From positions 1 to 35,190 of the forward strand of contig JBKHJZ010000015.1 of assembly GCA_046537875.1 (NCBI GenBank): a stretch of 35,190 nt of DNA, read 5' to 3'. Position 1 is the stretch's first letter. Each line of letters starts with the position of its first letter. The stretch is from JBKHJZ01 sp046537875. GTDB lineage: Bacteria; Actinomycetota; Acidimicrobiia; Acidimicrobiales; VFJN01. The notes beneath the pieces are model-generated. The model searched no databases and had not been told where the DNA came from. It saw only the letters and a list, made by a program, of their open reading frames with translations. Below are positions 1 to 7,331 of this stretch, one piece after another. The translations under genes and the position numbers were made by a program.

Positions 1-56
1 CGCCTGAGCCGTCGCGCCGCTGCGTGTCAGCGGGCCGTGCGGGGGACCCGGGAGGC

Positions 57-278
57 TCAACCGCAGCCGCAGGCGCCGCCGCAGCAGCCCCCGCCGGCGG
101 GCGCGGCTGGCACCGGCGCCGGGCCGGTGTCGCGCCCGCCGAGCGCGACCAGCGGCAGCAGGCGGAGGGTCTCGGCATGGCCGTGCGGGCAGGGCGCCGC
201 CTGGTCGGCGTCGGCCATCTGCCGGCGGACCTCGAACGTCTCCCCGCAGATGCGGCAGCGGAACTCGTACAGCGGCAC
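57..278 (-). CDS. FmdB-family zinc-ribbon protein
   Basis: A 73-residue protein begins VPLYEFRCRICGETF, the typical FmdB/CxxC-CxxC regulatory-protein opening. Seen: Cys8 and Cys11 form the first half of a zinc ribbon. The second half reads C30-P-H-G-H34, so a histidine probably replaces the usual last cysteine. The C-terminus is a Gly/Cys-rich tail with five cysteines in the last eleven residues. The GTG start at 278 was chosen because it gives the family N-terminus and has GGGAG about six bases upstream. The same reading frame runs far upstream, but that stretch overlaps the recombinase gene and is a high-GC artefact. It is divergent from the XerD-like gene. The function of FmdB proteins is poorly defined (small putative regulators); nothing here narrows it. 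Confidence 0.8.
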   Translation of the reverse strand: MPLYEFRCRICGETFEVRRQMADADQAAPCPHGHAETLRLLPLVALGGRDTGPAPVPAAPAGGGCCGGACGCG

Positions 279-335
279 CGGTGCTCCCAGGTGGCGGCCG
301 CCCCCGAGGGGCAGCGTGGTGATCGGTACCCCTCC

Positions 336-364
336 ACGGTAGCGCCCGGTGCACCCCGTACGGT
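336..364. promoter_or_regulatory. Divergent -10 boxes for FmdB-like and xerD-like genes
   Basis: TACCGT lies on the minus strand at 341-336, which would give the FmdB gene a leader of about 50 bases carrying its GGGAG ribosome site. TACGGT lies on the plus strand at 359-364, six bases before the GTG of the recombinase, the spacing expected of a leaderless transcript. The call rests on motif and position only; no clear -35 boxes are visible. Confidence 0.4.
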
Positions 365-370
365 GGTGCC

Positions 371-1318
371 GTGGAGACCGTGGACGTCGCGAGGGCCCGC
401 GACGACGAGCTGCCCCTGGAGGTCGAGGAGTGGCTGTCGTGGCTGGCCACCGAGCGGGGCCGGGCGGCGTCGACGCTCGCCGCCTACCGCCGTGACGCCC
501 GCCGATGGTGCGCATGGCTGGCGGCGCACGACCGGGCGCTGCCGGAGGTGACCGAGGGCGACATCGCCGACTACGTCGGCGACCTGCGCCACGACGGCCT
601 GGCGGCGGCCACCGTGGCCCGGGCGGTGGTGGCGGTGCGGTCGCTGCACCGGTTCCTGGCCGGTGAGGGACTGCTCGACCACGATGCCGGTGCCGACGTG
701 GAGATGCCCCGGGTGCCCGCCGGGCTGCCCAAGGCGTTGTCGGAGGACGAGGTGTCAGCCCTGCTGGCCGCGGTGCCGGGCGACGACCCGGCAGCCCGCC
801 GCGACCGGGCGATCCTCGAGGTCCTGTACGGCACCGGCCTGCGCATCTCCGAGCTCGTCGGGCTGCGCCTCGGCGACGTCGACCTCGAGTCGTGCCTCCT
901 CCGGGCGTTCGGCAAGGGGGCCAAGGAGCGGGTGGTCCCGATCGGTCGGCACGCGGCCGTTGCCCTGGCCGACTGGCTGTCTCCGGGGGGCCGGGGGGCG
1001 CTCGTGCCCGAGCAGTGGGCCCGGCGGGGGGACGCCGAGGCGGTGTTCCTGAACCGCCGGGGCGGCCGCCTCTCGCGCCAGGGTGCCTGGCTGGTCGTGA
1101 AGCGCTGGGGCACCGCGGTCGGGCTCGAGCACCGCCTGACACCGCACGTGCTGCGGCACTCCTGTGCCACCCACATGCTCGACCACGGGGCCGACATCCG
1201 GGCGGTGCAGGAGATGCTGGGCCACGCCTCGGTGAGCACCACGCAGGTGTACACGAAGGTGTCCACCGAGCGGCTGTGGTCGGCCTACCGGGCGGCGCAC
1301 CCCCGCGCGCTGGGCTGA
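371..1318 (+). CDS. xerD: Tyrosine recombinase, XerD-like
   Basis: A 315-residue site-specific tyrosine recombinase, close to the roughly 300 residues of XerC/XerD, which resolve chromosome dimers at dif. Seen: an N-terminal SAM-like core-binding domain (about residues 15-105, with the typical WLSWLATERGRAASTLAAYR start) and a catalytic domain (about 118-310). The catalytic set is complete: Arg158 in GTGLRISEL, Lys182 in GKGAKERVVP, His259 and Arg262 in HVLRHSCATHML, His285 in LGHASVSTTQ and the nucleophile Tyr294 in QVYTKV. The start is GTG at 371, six bases after TACGGT. The absence of flanking att sites or phage genes favours a housekeeping Xer over an integrase. Whether it is XerC or XerD cannot be decided from this copy alone. 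Confidence 0.9.
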   Translation: METVDVARARDDELPLEVEEWLSWLATERGRAASTLAAYRRDARRWCAWLAAHDRALPEVTEGDIADYVGDLRHDGLAAATVARAVVAVRSLHRFLAGEGLLDHDAGADVEMPRVPAGLPKALSEDEVSALLAAVPGDDPAARRDRAILEVLYGTGLRISELVGLRLGDVDLESCLLRAFGKGAKERVVPIGRHAAVALADWLSPGGRGALVPEQWARRGDAEAVFLNRRGGRLSRQGAWLVVKRWGTAVGLEHRLTPHVLRHSCATHMLDHGADIRAVQEMLGHASVSTTQVYTKVSTERLWSAYRAAHPRALG

Positions 1319-1374
1319 CGGGGGCGCGGGCGTGGGCGGAACGCACCCGTGCGGAGCCGGGGATGCCAGGGCTC

Positions 1375-1380
1375 TAGCGT
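1375..1380 (+). promoter_or_regulatory. -10 box TAGCGT of the VOC gene
   Basis: TAGCGT ends seven bases before the GTG at 1388, so transcription should begin at or next to the start codon (leaderless mRNA). No ribosome-binding site is present in the seven-base gap. Confidence 0.5.
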
Positions 1381-1387
1381 TGCGGGC

Positions 1388-1825
1388 GTGGAGCAACGGG
1401 TCAGCCTGATCACCCTCGGCGTGGGCGACCTCGCCCGGTCGAAGGCCTTCTACGAGTCGCTGGGATGGCGGGGCCAGGAGGTCGAGGAGACCGTCTTCTT
1501 CCAGGCGGGTGGGCTGGTCCTGGTCCTCTGGGGTCGCGACGAGCTCGCCGACGACGCCGGCGTGGGCGGGGCCGAACGCCCGGATGGCTTCGGCGGCGTG
1601 GTCCTCGCCCACAACGTGCGCTCGCGGGACGAGGTCGACGCCATCGTCGCGACCGCCGCCCGGTCGGGAGCCGAGGTCACCCGCCCACCGCGTGAGACCT
1701 TCTACGGCGGCTACGCCGGCCACTTCGCGGATCCCGACGGCCACCTGTGGGAGGTCGCCTACAACCCGGGCTTCACGCTGGCCGCCGACGGCACGCTCAC
1801 CGTGCCGGACTTCGGAGAAGGGTAG
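1388..1825 (+). CDS. VOC-superfamily (glyoxalase-like) protein
   Basis: A 145-residue protein of the vicinal oxygen chelate fold. Seen: the opening SLITLGVGDLARSKAFYESL, the standard first beta-alpha unit of glyoxalase/bleomycin-resistance proteins, and the C-terminal HFADPDGHLWEVAYNP, where the glutamate is the usual metal ligand. Two beta-alpha-beta-beta-beta modules fit in this length. The reaction is unknown: the family includes lyases, dioxygenases, isomerases and resistance proteins. GTG at 1388 was chosen over an upstream in-frame start at 1349 because homologues begin here and a -10 box lies seven bases upstream. The gene stands alone between xerD and the DksA-like gene and is followed by a hairpin. 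Confidence 0.85.
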   Translation: MEQRVSLITLGVGDLARSKAFYESLGWRGQEVEETVFFQAGGLVLVLWGRDELADDAGVGGAERPDGFGGVVLAHNVRSRDEVDAIVATAARSGAEVTRPPRETFYGGYAGHFADPDGHLWEVAYNPGFTLAADGTLTVPDFGEG

Positions 1826-1827
1826 GT

Positions 1828-1860
1828 ACGCACCCGCCCACACCCGGCGGGCGCGTGCGT
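1828..1860 (+). terminator. Hairpin after the VOC gene
   Basis: ACGCAC then CCGCC pair with GGCGG and then GTGCGT, with a four-base bulge (1851-1854) and a short loop. It lies three bases past the stop codon. There is no T-tract, so it is either a GC-rich intrinsic terminator of the actinobacterial kind or only an mRNA-end stabiliser. Confidence 0.4.
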
Positions 1861-1929
1861 GTCTCGTTTCCGGAGGTGACTTCGGTCGCGACGACCGCCG
1901 TACGAGGCCAACCCACCACAGGGTTCCGG

Positions 1930-1935
1930 TAGCCT
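1930..1935 (+). promoter_or_regulatory. -10 box TAGCCT of the DksA-like gene
   Basis: TAGCCT is separated by seven bases from the GTG at 1943, the leaderless spacing seen repeatedly in this window. Confidence 0.5.
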
Positions 1936-1942
1936 TCGTGTC

Positions 1943-2269
1943 GTGCCCGACCAGACCTCCCTCTCCAGCCTTCGTGGCCAGCTCGACGACGAGCGCACGC
2001 GGCTGCGCGCGCAGATCGCTGCGCTCGACTCCGGCGAGGGCTCGTTGACCTACGACGAGGGCTTCGCCGACTCTGGGCAGGTGGCCGCCGAGATGGGTGA
2101 GAACCTGGCGCTGTTCAAGCAGCTGACCGAGCAGCTCGAGGAGGTCGAACACGCGCTCGCCAAGATGGACGAGGGAACCTACGGCACCTGTGAGCGCTGC
2201 GGCGAGCCCATCGCCGAGGCCCGGCTCGAGGCCATGCCGGCCACCCGGTACTGCATCCGGCACGCCTGA
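1943..2269 (+). CDS. DksA/TraR-type zinc-finger protein
   Basis: A 108-residue protein of the TraR/DksA family, whose members reach into the RNA polymerase secondary channel. Seen: an N-terminal helical region of about 75 residues rich in charged and leucine residues, compatible with the DksA coiled coil, then a zinc finger YGTCERCGEPI...RYCIRHA. The metal ligands would be Cys83, Cys86, Cys104 and His107, so the last cysteine of the classic C4 finger is replaced by histidine. The DxxDxA tip motif of E. coli DksA is not evident; the segment around residues 38-50 reads DEGFADSGQVAAE. A role in transcription is inferred from the family. GTG at 1943 follows a TAGCCT box by seven bases. The HD gene follows closely. 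Confidence 0.82.
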   Translation: MPDQTSLSSLRGQLDDERTRLRAQIAALDSGEGSLTYDEGFADSGQVAAEMGENLALFKQLTEQLEEVEHALAKMDEGTYGTCERCGEPIAEARLEAMPATRYCIRHA

Positions 2270-2897
2270 CCAGCGAGCCGACCTGGGAGCCGGCGAGCGA
2301 CCGGCGGATCGGCCCGACGGGCCGGCGGGTCTGCCCGTTCGCCCGTCCCGCACGACCCGCCGCCTGGCGGCCGCCCGTGCCGCGCGGCTCGGCCACCTGG
2401 CGCGACGGTTCGTCGGCTCGCTGCGTCCCGGTGGGCCCCGGCCCGCCGACGAGCGCTGGGCGGTCGGCCACCTCGTGCCCGGCGAAGCGCTGCTCTGGCG
2501 CCGGATGAGCGGTGCCGACCGGCGCCACGCGGTCGGCGTGGCCCGGCGCACCGTGGCCGCGCTCGCCGCCGGGGCGACCCGTCCGGTGGTGGCGGCCGCG
2601 CTGCTCCACGATGTCGGGAAGGTCGAGAGCGGGTTCGGCACGCTGCGACGCACCGGCGCCACGGTCGTCGCGCCGGCGATCGGACGGGACCGGGCCCGAC
2701 GCTGGGCCGGTTCCAGCGGGGTACGGCGCCGGCTCGGGAGCTACCTCACCCACGACGAGGTCGGCGCCCGGATGCTGCGCTCTGCGGGGAGCGACCGGCT
2801 CACCGCGGCGTGGGCACGCGAGCACCACCTGCCCCCCGACCGCTGGACGGTCCCGGCGGCGGTGGGACGGGCGCTCAAGGACGCCGACGACGACTGA
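2190..2897 (+). CDS. HD-domain protein (start uncertain)
   Basis: An HD-superfamily protein of up to 235 residues. Seen: DRRHAVGVARR, LLHDVGKVE (the HD pair), YLTHDEVGARML and AREHHLPP, in the order H...HD...H...HH expected of metal-dependent phosphohydrolases. The substrate is unknown. The start is a problem: the only standard start upstream of the conserved LGHLARRFVGSLRPG segment (near 2390) is GTG at 2190, which overlaps the DksA-like gene by 80 bases and adds a low-complexity N-terminus. The next in-frame GTG is at 2475 and would remove the conserved lead-in. A non-standard CTG, for example at 2283, is possible. It is probably cotranscribed with the DksA-like gene. Confidence is good for the HD domain and low for the N-terminus. 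Confidence 0.7.
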   Translation: MSAAASPSPRPGSRPCRPPGTASGTPDQRADLGAGERPADRPDGPAGLPVRPSRTTRRLAAARAARLGHLARRFVGSLRPGGPRPADERWAVGHLVPGEALLWRRMSGADRRHAVGVARRTVAALAAGATRPVVAAALLHDVGKVESGFGTLRRTGATVVAPAIGRDRARRWAGSSGVRRRLGSYLTHDEVGARMLRSAGSDRLTAAWAREHHLPPDRWTVPAAVGRALKDADDD

Positions 2898-2904
2898 GAC
2901 CCAG

Positions 2905-2910
2905 TAGGGT
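2905..2910 (+). promoter_or_regulatory. Candidate -10 box TAGGGT
   Basis: TAGGGT follows the HD gene stop by seven bases. No good start codon sits 6-10 bases downstream, so if active it would give a leadered transcript for the putative lipoprotein gene at 3075 (or a start at 3009). Confidence 0.3.
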
Positions 2911-3074
2911 GCCTCGCGGACGCACGGAGTGAGCTGGATATCACACCGCGCGTGCGGGAGGATGCGGTGGGCGGCCGGAGCGGCCTACGGGGTCACGACA
3001 CAGCGGTGATGCGCCGGCGTCGCATCCGGCTGCGCACGGATCGCGCGCGAGCCGGGGGAGGATCCGGGACCCAG

Positions 3075-3410
3075 ATGGCCAGCGGCAGGACACGCCTGCT
3101 CGTCGCCGGTGGCGTGCTCTCCTTCGTCGCGGGCTGCCTGGTGGGCTCGTCGTCCGACGACACCGGGTCGCCCTACTGCATCGTCTCCGAGGACTCCAAG
3201 GCCAGCAGGGTCGGCGTGCTCGCGGGTCAGGTCGTCGAAGCCGACGAGGGGACCGGCGAGTCCGGCGACGATCGGGACGAACGGGGCACGGCGGAGGGCG
3301 ACGTGCTCCGCGAGTCGGGGTGCCTGCCCGGCGAGCAGCGCGTGTGCGGATGGTTCGACCGCAGCGGTCAACCCCCCGCACGGTTCGTGTCGGCGTCGTG
3401 CCCGGGCTGA
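3075..3410 (+). CDS. Putative small lipoprotein
   Basis: I do not recognise this protein. From ATG 3075 it has 111 residues. Seen: a basic N-terminus (MASGRTR), a hydrophobic stretch LLVAGGVLSFVAGC that ends in a plausible lipobox (VAG-Cys) at about residue 21, then a Ser/Asp-rich linker and a hydrophilic domain with five further cysteines, two close to the C-terminus (RVCGWF and SASCPG). Third codon positions are almost all G or C, which favours this frame over the antisense one that mirrors it. The upstream in-frame region to 2952 is Arg-rich and may be untranslated; ATG 3009 is an alternative start. The ribosome site is poor: GGGGGAGG lies about 14 bases upstream. It converges on trpS. It could still be a spurious high-GC frame. 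Confidence 0.4.
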   Translation: MASGRTRLLVAGGVLSFVAGCLVGSSSDDTGSPYCIVSEDSKASRVGVLAGQVVEADEGTGESGDDRDERGTAEGDVLRESGCLPGEQRVCGWFDRSGQPPARFVSASCPG

Positions 3411-3460
3411 GGATCACACCAGCCGCCGGAACCACGACCCCCGGTCCGCGATCGCCGGTG

Positions 3461-4441
3461 TCAGGTGAGCGGGAGGCCCAGGCGCTCCTTCACCCGCCGC
3501 ATGGTGCCCATGGCCGTCTCGCGAGCCTTGGCCGCCCCGAGGGCGAGGATCTTCTGCACGTGCGCCGGGTCGGCGGCGAGCTCGGCGAAACGGTCCTGCA
3601 CGGGCCGGAGCAGCTCGATCACCGCGTCGGCGGCGTCGGCCTTGAGCGGCCCGTACTGGCTGTAACGGCCGGCCAGCGCATCCGGATCGCCGTCGGTGGC
3701 CGCCGCGAGGATCGACAGCAGGTTCGACACGCCGGGCTTGGCGACCGGGTCGTAGCGCACCTCGGTGCCGCTGTCGGTCACCGCCCGGCGGAACTTCCGC
3801 TCGATCACCCGGGGGTCGTCGAGCACCAGCACCGTGCCCTGCGGGGATTCCACCGACTTCGACATCTTGCGCTGCGGATGCTGCAGGTCCATCACCCGCG
3901 CCGCCACCGGCGGAAGGGCGTGCTCGGGGACGACGAACGTGTCGCCGTAGCGAGCGTTGAACCGCATGGCGAGGTCGCGGGCGAGCTCGAGGTGCTGACG
4001 CTGGTCCTCGCCCACCGGCACCTTGTCGGTGTCGTAGAGCAGGATGTCGGCCGCCTGCAGCGCCGGGTACACGAACAGCCCGGCCGACACGAAATCGGCC
4101 CGGTCGGCCTTCTCCTTGAACTGGGTCATGCGGCGCAGCTCGCCGAACGAGGCGGTGCACGACATGACCCAGCCGAGCTCGGCGTGCTCGGGCACCTGGC
4201 TCTGGGCGAACAGGGTGCAGACGTCCGGGTCGAGGCCCGCCGCCACCAGAAGCTGCGTGAGCTGCAGGATCTTGGACTCCAGCTCGGCCGGGTCCTGCGG
4301 CACGGTGAGCGCGTGGAGGTCCACCACGCAGTAGATCGAGTCGTCGACGTGCTGCTCCCGGACCCAGCGCCGCACCGCCCCCAGGTAGTTCCCGAGGTGG
4401 ACGTCGCCGGTCGGCTGGATGCCGGAGAACACGCGGGCCAT
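3461..4441 (-). CDS. trpS: Tryptophanyl-tRNA synthetase
   Basis: Class Ic aminoacyl-tRNA synthetase of 326 residues, the normal size for bacterial TrpRS, charging tRNA-Trp in the cytoplasm. Seen: the HIGH-type motif PTGDVHLGNYLG at residues 10-21, the class Ic body with SCTASFGELRRMTQFKEK (residues 94-111), DILLYDTDKVPVGEDQRQH in the Trp/ATP pocket, and KMSKS at residues 192-196. ATG at 4441 gives the family start MARVFSGIQPTG; it lies seven bases after TACGAT (4454-4449, minus strand), so the message is probably leaderless. The longer frame up to 4543 is untranslated promoter region. It is divergent from scpA. Confidence 0.97.
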   Translation of the reverse strand: MARVFSGIQPTGDVHLGNYLGAVRRWVREQHVDDSIYCVVDLHALTVPQDPAELESKILQLTQLLVAAGLDPDVCTLFAQSQVPEHAELGWVMSCTASFGELRRMTQFKEKADRADFVSAGLFVYPALQAADILLYDTDKVPVGEDQRQHLELARDLAMRFNARYGDTFVVPEHALPPVAARVMDLQHPQRKMSKSVESPQGTVLVLDDPRVIERKFRRAVTDSGTEVRYDPVAKPGVSNLLSILAAATDGDPDALAGRYSQYGPLKADAADAVIELLRPVQDRFAELAADPAHVQKILALGAAKARETAMGTMRRVKERLGLPLT

Positions 4442-4448
4442 GGCCCGG

Positions 4449-4560
4449 ATCGTAGGCGGCGGCCCTGCGAGGTCCGAACCAGTTCGGGGTCGCCTCCGGG
4501 CGTGATCTGGCCCGTGGTCGCACGGCGTCCCCTGGGGGACCACGTCAGTCGCAGTAACAT
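4449..4560. promoter_or_regulatory. Divergent trpS / scpA promoters
   Basis: On the minus strand TACGAT at 4454-4449 lies seven bases before the trpS ATG. On the plus strand TAACAT at 4555-4560 lies eight bases before the scpA ATG. Both have leaderless spacing. The region between start codons is 127 bases, enough for two independent promoters. Confidence 0.5.
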
Positions 4561-4568
4561 CGCGGCCG

Positions 4569-5348
4569 ATGCCCTACGAGGTGCAGACACCGGTGTTCGA
4601 GGGACCGTTCGACCTCCTGCTCCACCTCATCCTCCGCGAGCAGGTCGACCTGTACGACATCCGGCTCTCCAGCATCGTCGACGGCTACCTGGCCGAGCTC
4701 GAGCGCATGGCCGACCTCGACCTCGACATCGCCAGCGAGTTCCTCCTCATCGCCGCGACCCTGGTGGAGCTCAAGACCCGGCGGCTGCTGCCCACCCGCG
4801 ACGAGCTGGACCTCGACGAGGAGCTCGCCCTGTGGGAGGAGCGCGACCTGCTGCTCCACCGCCTGGTCGAGTGCAAGACCTTCAAGGACGCCGCCGTCGC
4901 CCTCCGGGCCCTCGCCAGCCGGGCAGGGCAGAGCGTCCCCCGCGACATCGGGGTCGACGACCGCTTCGTCGGCCTCGTGCCCGACATGCTGGCGGGCGTC
5001 GGGCCGGACGACCTGCGTGCCGCGTACGTGCGGGCGATGACCCCCCGACCGGTGCCCCGCATCGACCTCGACCACGTGGCCCCGATCCGTGCGTCGGTCA
5101 CCGACGCCATCGCCGAGCTGCTCGACGAGTTGCCCCGGGCCGGGCGCACGACCTTCCGGGCGCTCACCGAGGCGCTGGCGGAGCGCCTCGACATCGTGGT
5201 CCGCTTCCTCGCCGTGCTCGAGCTCTACAAGATCGGCGCGGTCGAGCTCGACCAGCCTCGCACCTTCGGCGACATCGAGATCGTCTGGCTCGGTGGGTCG
5301 GGGGTCGAGCCGGACGGCCTCGCCACGATCGACGCCTACGACGGGTGA
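4569..5348 (+). CDS. scpA: Segregation and condensation protein A
   Basis: The 259-residue kleisin subunit ScpA bridges SMC heads and works with ScpB in chromosome condensation and segregation. Seen: the kleisin N-terminus VFEGPFDLLLHLILREQVDLYDI (about residues 9-31), the helix DIASEFLLIAATLVELKTRRLLP (53-75), an acidic linker DELDLDEELALWEE, and a C-terminal winged-helix region ending VVRFLAVLELYKIGAVELDQ. ATG at 4569 follows TAACAT by eight bases. It is the first gene of the scpA-scpB-rluB operon: the scpB GTG comes four bases after this stop. The smc gene is not in the window. Confidence 0.95.
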   Translation: MPYEVQTPVFEGPFDLLLHLILREQVDLYDIRLSSIVDGYLAELERMADLDLDIASEFLLIAATLVELKTRRLLPTRDELDLDEELALWEERDLLLHRLVECKTFKDAAVALRALASRAGQSVPRDIGVDDRFVGLVPDMLAGVGPDDLRAAYVRAMTPRPVPRIDLDHVAPIRASVTDAIAELLDELPRAGRTTFRALTEALAERLDIVVRFLAVLELYKIGAVELDQPRTFGDIEIVWLGGSGVEPDGLATIDAYDG

Positions 5349-5352
5349 TGCA

Positions 5353-6054
5353 GTGACCGGTCAGCTCCCCGACGACGTGGGCGACGGCGCCAGGGCCGAG
5401 GCACGGCGGGCCATCGAGGCGATCGTGCTGGTCTGCGAGGACCCGATCTCCCCGCACCTGCTCGGCCAGCTGCTCGAGCTGTCGCCGGTGGTGGTGGAGC
5501 AGCTCTGCCACGAGCTGGCCGGCGAGTACGAGGCCGAGGGCCGCGGCTTCCAGCTCGTGCGCGTCGCGGGCGGCTGGCGCTACCAGACCCACCCCGACCA
5601 GGCCGCGTACGTCGAGCGGTTCGTGCTCGAGGGGCAGAGCTCCAAGCTGTCCGCGGCGGCCCTCGAGACGCTCGCGATCGTGGCCTACAAGCAGCCGATC
5701 TCCCGGGCCCAGGTGGCAGCCATCCGGGGGGTGAACGTCGACAGCGTGATGCGCACGCTCGCGCAGCGGGGCTACGTCGCCGAGGTCGGCCGCGACCCGG
5801 GGCCGGGCCAGGCGGCCCTGTTCGGCACCACGCGGGCGTTCCTCGAGGAGCTCGGGCTCGACAGCCTCGACGACCTGCCGGCCATCGGGGACTTCGTGCC
5901 GACCGCCGAGGAGGTGGAGCAGCTCGAGCAGGGGCTTCGGCGGGAGGCCCCCGTCCACGAGCGGCTCACCGGCGACGGCGACTCCCCGGAGACGGTCGAC
6001 GAGGCCGGGGCCGCCGGCGATGTCGACGCCCGCAACGGTCACGCCGGCGGATGA
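5353..6054 (+). CDS. scpB: Segregation and condensation protein B
   Basis: The 233-residue ScpB dimerises and binds ScpA in the SMC complex. Seen: two winged-helix modules, the first with AIEAIVLVCEDPISPHLLGQLLEL (residues about 17-40) and the second with the ScpB signature LSAAALETLAIVAYKQPISRAQ followed by IRGVNVDSVMRTLAQRGYV. The C-terminus is an acidic, Gly-rich tail of about 50 residues that is poorly conserved in the family. GTG at 5353 lies four bases after the scpA stop; the same frame is open further upstream but that part is the scpA shadow. The stop overlaps the ATG of the pseudouridine synthase (ATGA), indicating translational coupling. Confidence 0.95.
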   Translation: MTGQLPDDVGDGARAEARRAIEAIVLVCEDPISPHLLGQLLELSPVVVEQLCHELAGEYEAEGRGFQLVRVAGGWRYQTHPDQAAYVERFVLEGQSSKLSAAALETLAIVAYKQPISRAQVAAIRGVNVDSVMRTLAQRGYVAEVGRDPGPGQAALFGTTRAFLEELGLDSLDDLPAIGDFVPTAEEVEQLEQGLRREAPVHERLTGDGDSPETVDEAGAAGDVDARNGHAGG

Positions 6055-6926
6055 GCGACGACGATCGCGCCGGTCCGGTGGCGAGGGGAGCGCCGCCGGA
6101 CCGGCCGCCCCCGTCGCCGCCGGCCGGTGAACGGCTCCAGAAGGTGCTGGCCCGGGCCGGCTTCGGCAGCCGCCGCACCGCGGAGGACCTCATCGCCGCC
6201 GGCCGGGTGCGCGTCAACGGCGTCGTGGCCCACCTCGGCACGAGGGCCGATCCGGAACGCGACCTGGTGGAGGTCGACGGCGCCCCGGTCGGCACCCGGG
6301 CCGGCCTCGTGCACTACCTGCTCAACAAGCCGCGCGGGGTGGTCGCCACCGCGCGCGACCCCGAGGGCCGACCGACGGTCGTCGATCTGGTGCCCTCCGA
6401 GCCCCGCGTCTTCCCGGTCGGCCGCCTCGATGCCGACACCGAGGGGCTCCTGCTGCTCACCAACGACGGGGAGCTGGCGTACCGGCTCACCCATCCGTCG
6501 TTCGGTGTCGAGAAGGAGTACCTGGCGGAGGTCGAGGGGCGGCCGTCGCGCGGTGCGCTCCGGCGCCTGCGGGAGGGTGTCGATCTGGACGACGGCCGCA
6601 CTGCGCCGGCCAAGGCCTCGCTCGTCGCGGACTCGGCGCTGCGGCTCGTCATCCACGAGGGGCGCAAGCGCCAGGTGCGTCGCATGTGCGCCGCCGTGGG
6701 CCACCCGGTGCGCCGGCTGGTTCGCGTGCGCATCGGGCCGCTGACCGACCGGTCGCTCCGCCCCGGGGAGTGGCGCCGGCTCACCCAGGCCGAGGTGCGG
6801 TCCCTCGAGCGGGCGACGGCGCGACCCGGACGGGGCGCGCGACCCTCGTCGGCCGGCCCCGCCACCGGATCCCGGCGGGGCGGCCCTGGTGGCCGGACTG
6901 GGGGACGCCGCCGGTCCCACCGCTAA
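6051..6926 (+). CDS. rluB: 23S rRNA pseudouridine synthase (RluB/RsuA family)
   Basis: The 291-residue enzyme converts a uridine of large-subunit rRNA (by family, the helix 90-92 region) to pseudouridine. Seen: a disordered Pro-rich N-terminus, an S4 RNA-binding domain (about residues 27-75: RLQKVLARAGFGSRRTAEDLI), then the RsuA/RluB catalytic domain with the aspartate motif GRLDADTEGLLLLTNDG (about 124-140), KEYLAEVEG, and EGRKRQVRRMCAAVGHPVRRL. The C-terminal 40 residues are a basic Arg/Gly-rich tail, likely RNA-contacting. ATG 6051 overlaps the scpB stop. RluB versus RluE/RsuA is inferred from the S4 domain and the scpAB neighbourhood, which is common for RluB in Gram-positives. Confidence 0.92.
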   Translation: MSDDDRAGPVARGAPPDRPPPSPPAGERLQKVLARAGFGSRRTAEDLIAAGRVRVNGVVAHLGTRADPERDLVEVDGAPVGTRAGLVHYLLNKPRGVVATARDPEGRPTVVDLVPSEPRVFPVGRLDADTEGLLLLTNDGELAYRLTHPSFGVEKEYLAEVEGRPSRGALRRLREGVDLDDGRTAPAKASLVADSALRLVIHEGRKRQVRRMCAAVGHPVRRLVRVRIGPLTDRSLRPGEWRRLTQAEVRSLERATARPGRGARPSSAGPATGSRRGGPGGRTGGRRRSHR

Positions 6927-6929
6927 CCT
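6924..6929 (+). promoter_or_regulatory. -10 box TAACCT of aroH
   Basis: TAACCT overlaps the stop codon of the pseudouridine synthase and lies nine bases before the ATG at 6939, suggesting a separate near-leaderless promoter for the aromatic cluster. Confidence 0.45.
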
Positions 6930-6938
6930 CGCCCCGGC

Positions 6939-7307
6939 ATGTCGCACACAGTCCGAGCCCTGCGGGGCGCCACGACCATCGACGCCGACGAACGTGAACA
7001 CCTGTTCGAGCGGGTCATCGCACTGCTCGAGTCGCTCTTCGCGCGCAATCGTCTCCGGCACGACGACGTGATCAGCGTCCTGTTCACGGCCACCGACGAC
7101 ATCCACTCGGCGTTCCCGGCCGAGGCGGCCCGCAAGTTCGGTCTCGGCGACATCCCCCTGATCTGCGCGCGCGAGCTGGATGTGGAGGGCGGGACGCCGC
7201 TGTGCGTGCGGGTGCTGCTCCACATCACCACCGACATGCCGCGCGACCAGCTCCACCACGTCTACCTCGAGGGCGCGCGCACCCTGCGCGACGACCTGCC
7301 CAGCTGA
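6939..7307 (+). CDS. aroH: Chorismate mutase, AroH class
   Basis: A 122-residue monofunctional chorismate mutase of the trimeric AroH (Bacillus) class, converting chorismate to prephenate. Seen: VRALRGATTIDADEREHLFERVIALL at the N-terminus with the substrate-binding arginine, DVISVLFTATDDIHSAFPAEAAR, PLCVRVLLHITTD carrying the active-site arginine, and HVYLEGARTLRDDL with the active-site tyrosine and arginine. Length matches the family (about 120-127). ATG 6939 lies nine bases after TAACCT. It is directly upstream (24 bases) of the TyrA-AroA fusion, so its product prephenate feeds the next enzyme of the operon. Confidence 0.95.
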   Translation: MSHTVRALRGATTIDADEREHLFERVIALLESLFARNRLRHDDVISVLFTATDDIHSAFPAEAARKFGLGDIPLICARELDVEGGTPLCVRVLLHITTDMPRDQLHHVYLEGARTLRDDLPS

Positions 7308-7331
7308 TGGACCGGCGGCACGGCGGGCACC

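Noticed and set aside
1..56. End of an upstream gene (GCC TGA at 2-7)
   Set aside because: Too little sequence precedes it to judge a reading frame.
371..1318. Tyrosine recombinase as a phage or island integrase
   Set aside because: No att repeats, excisionase or phage genes flank it, and length and motifs fit a housekeeping XerC/D.
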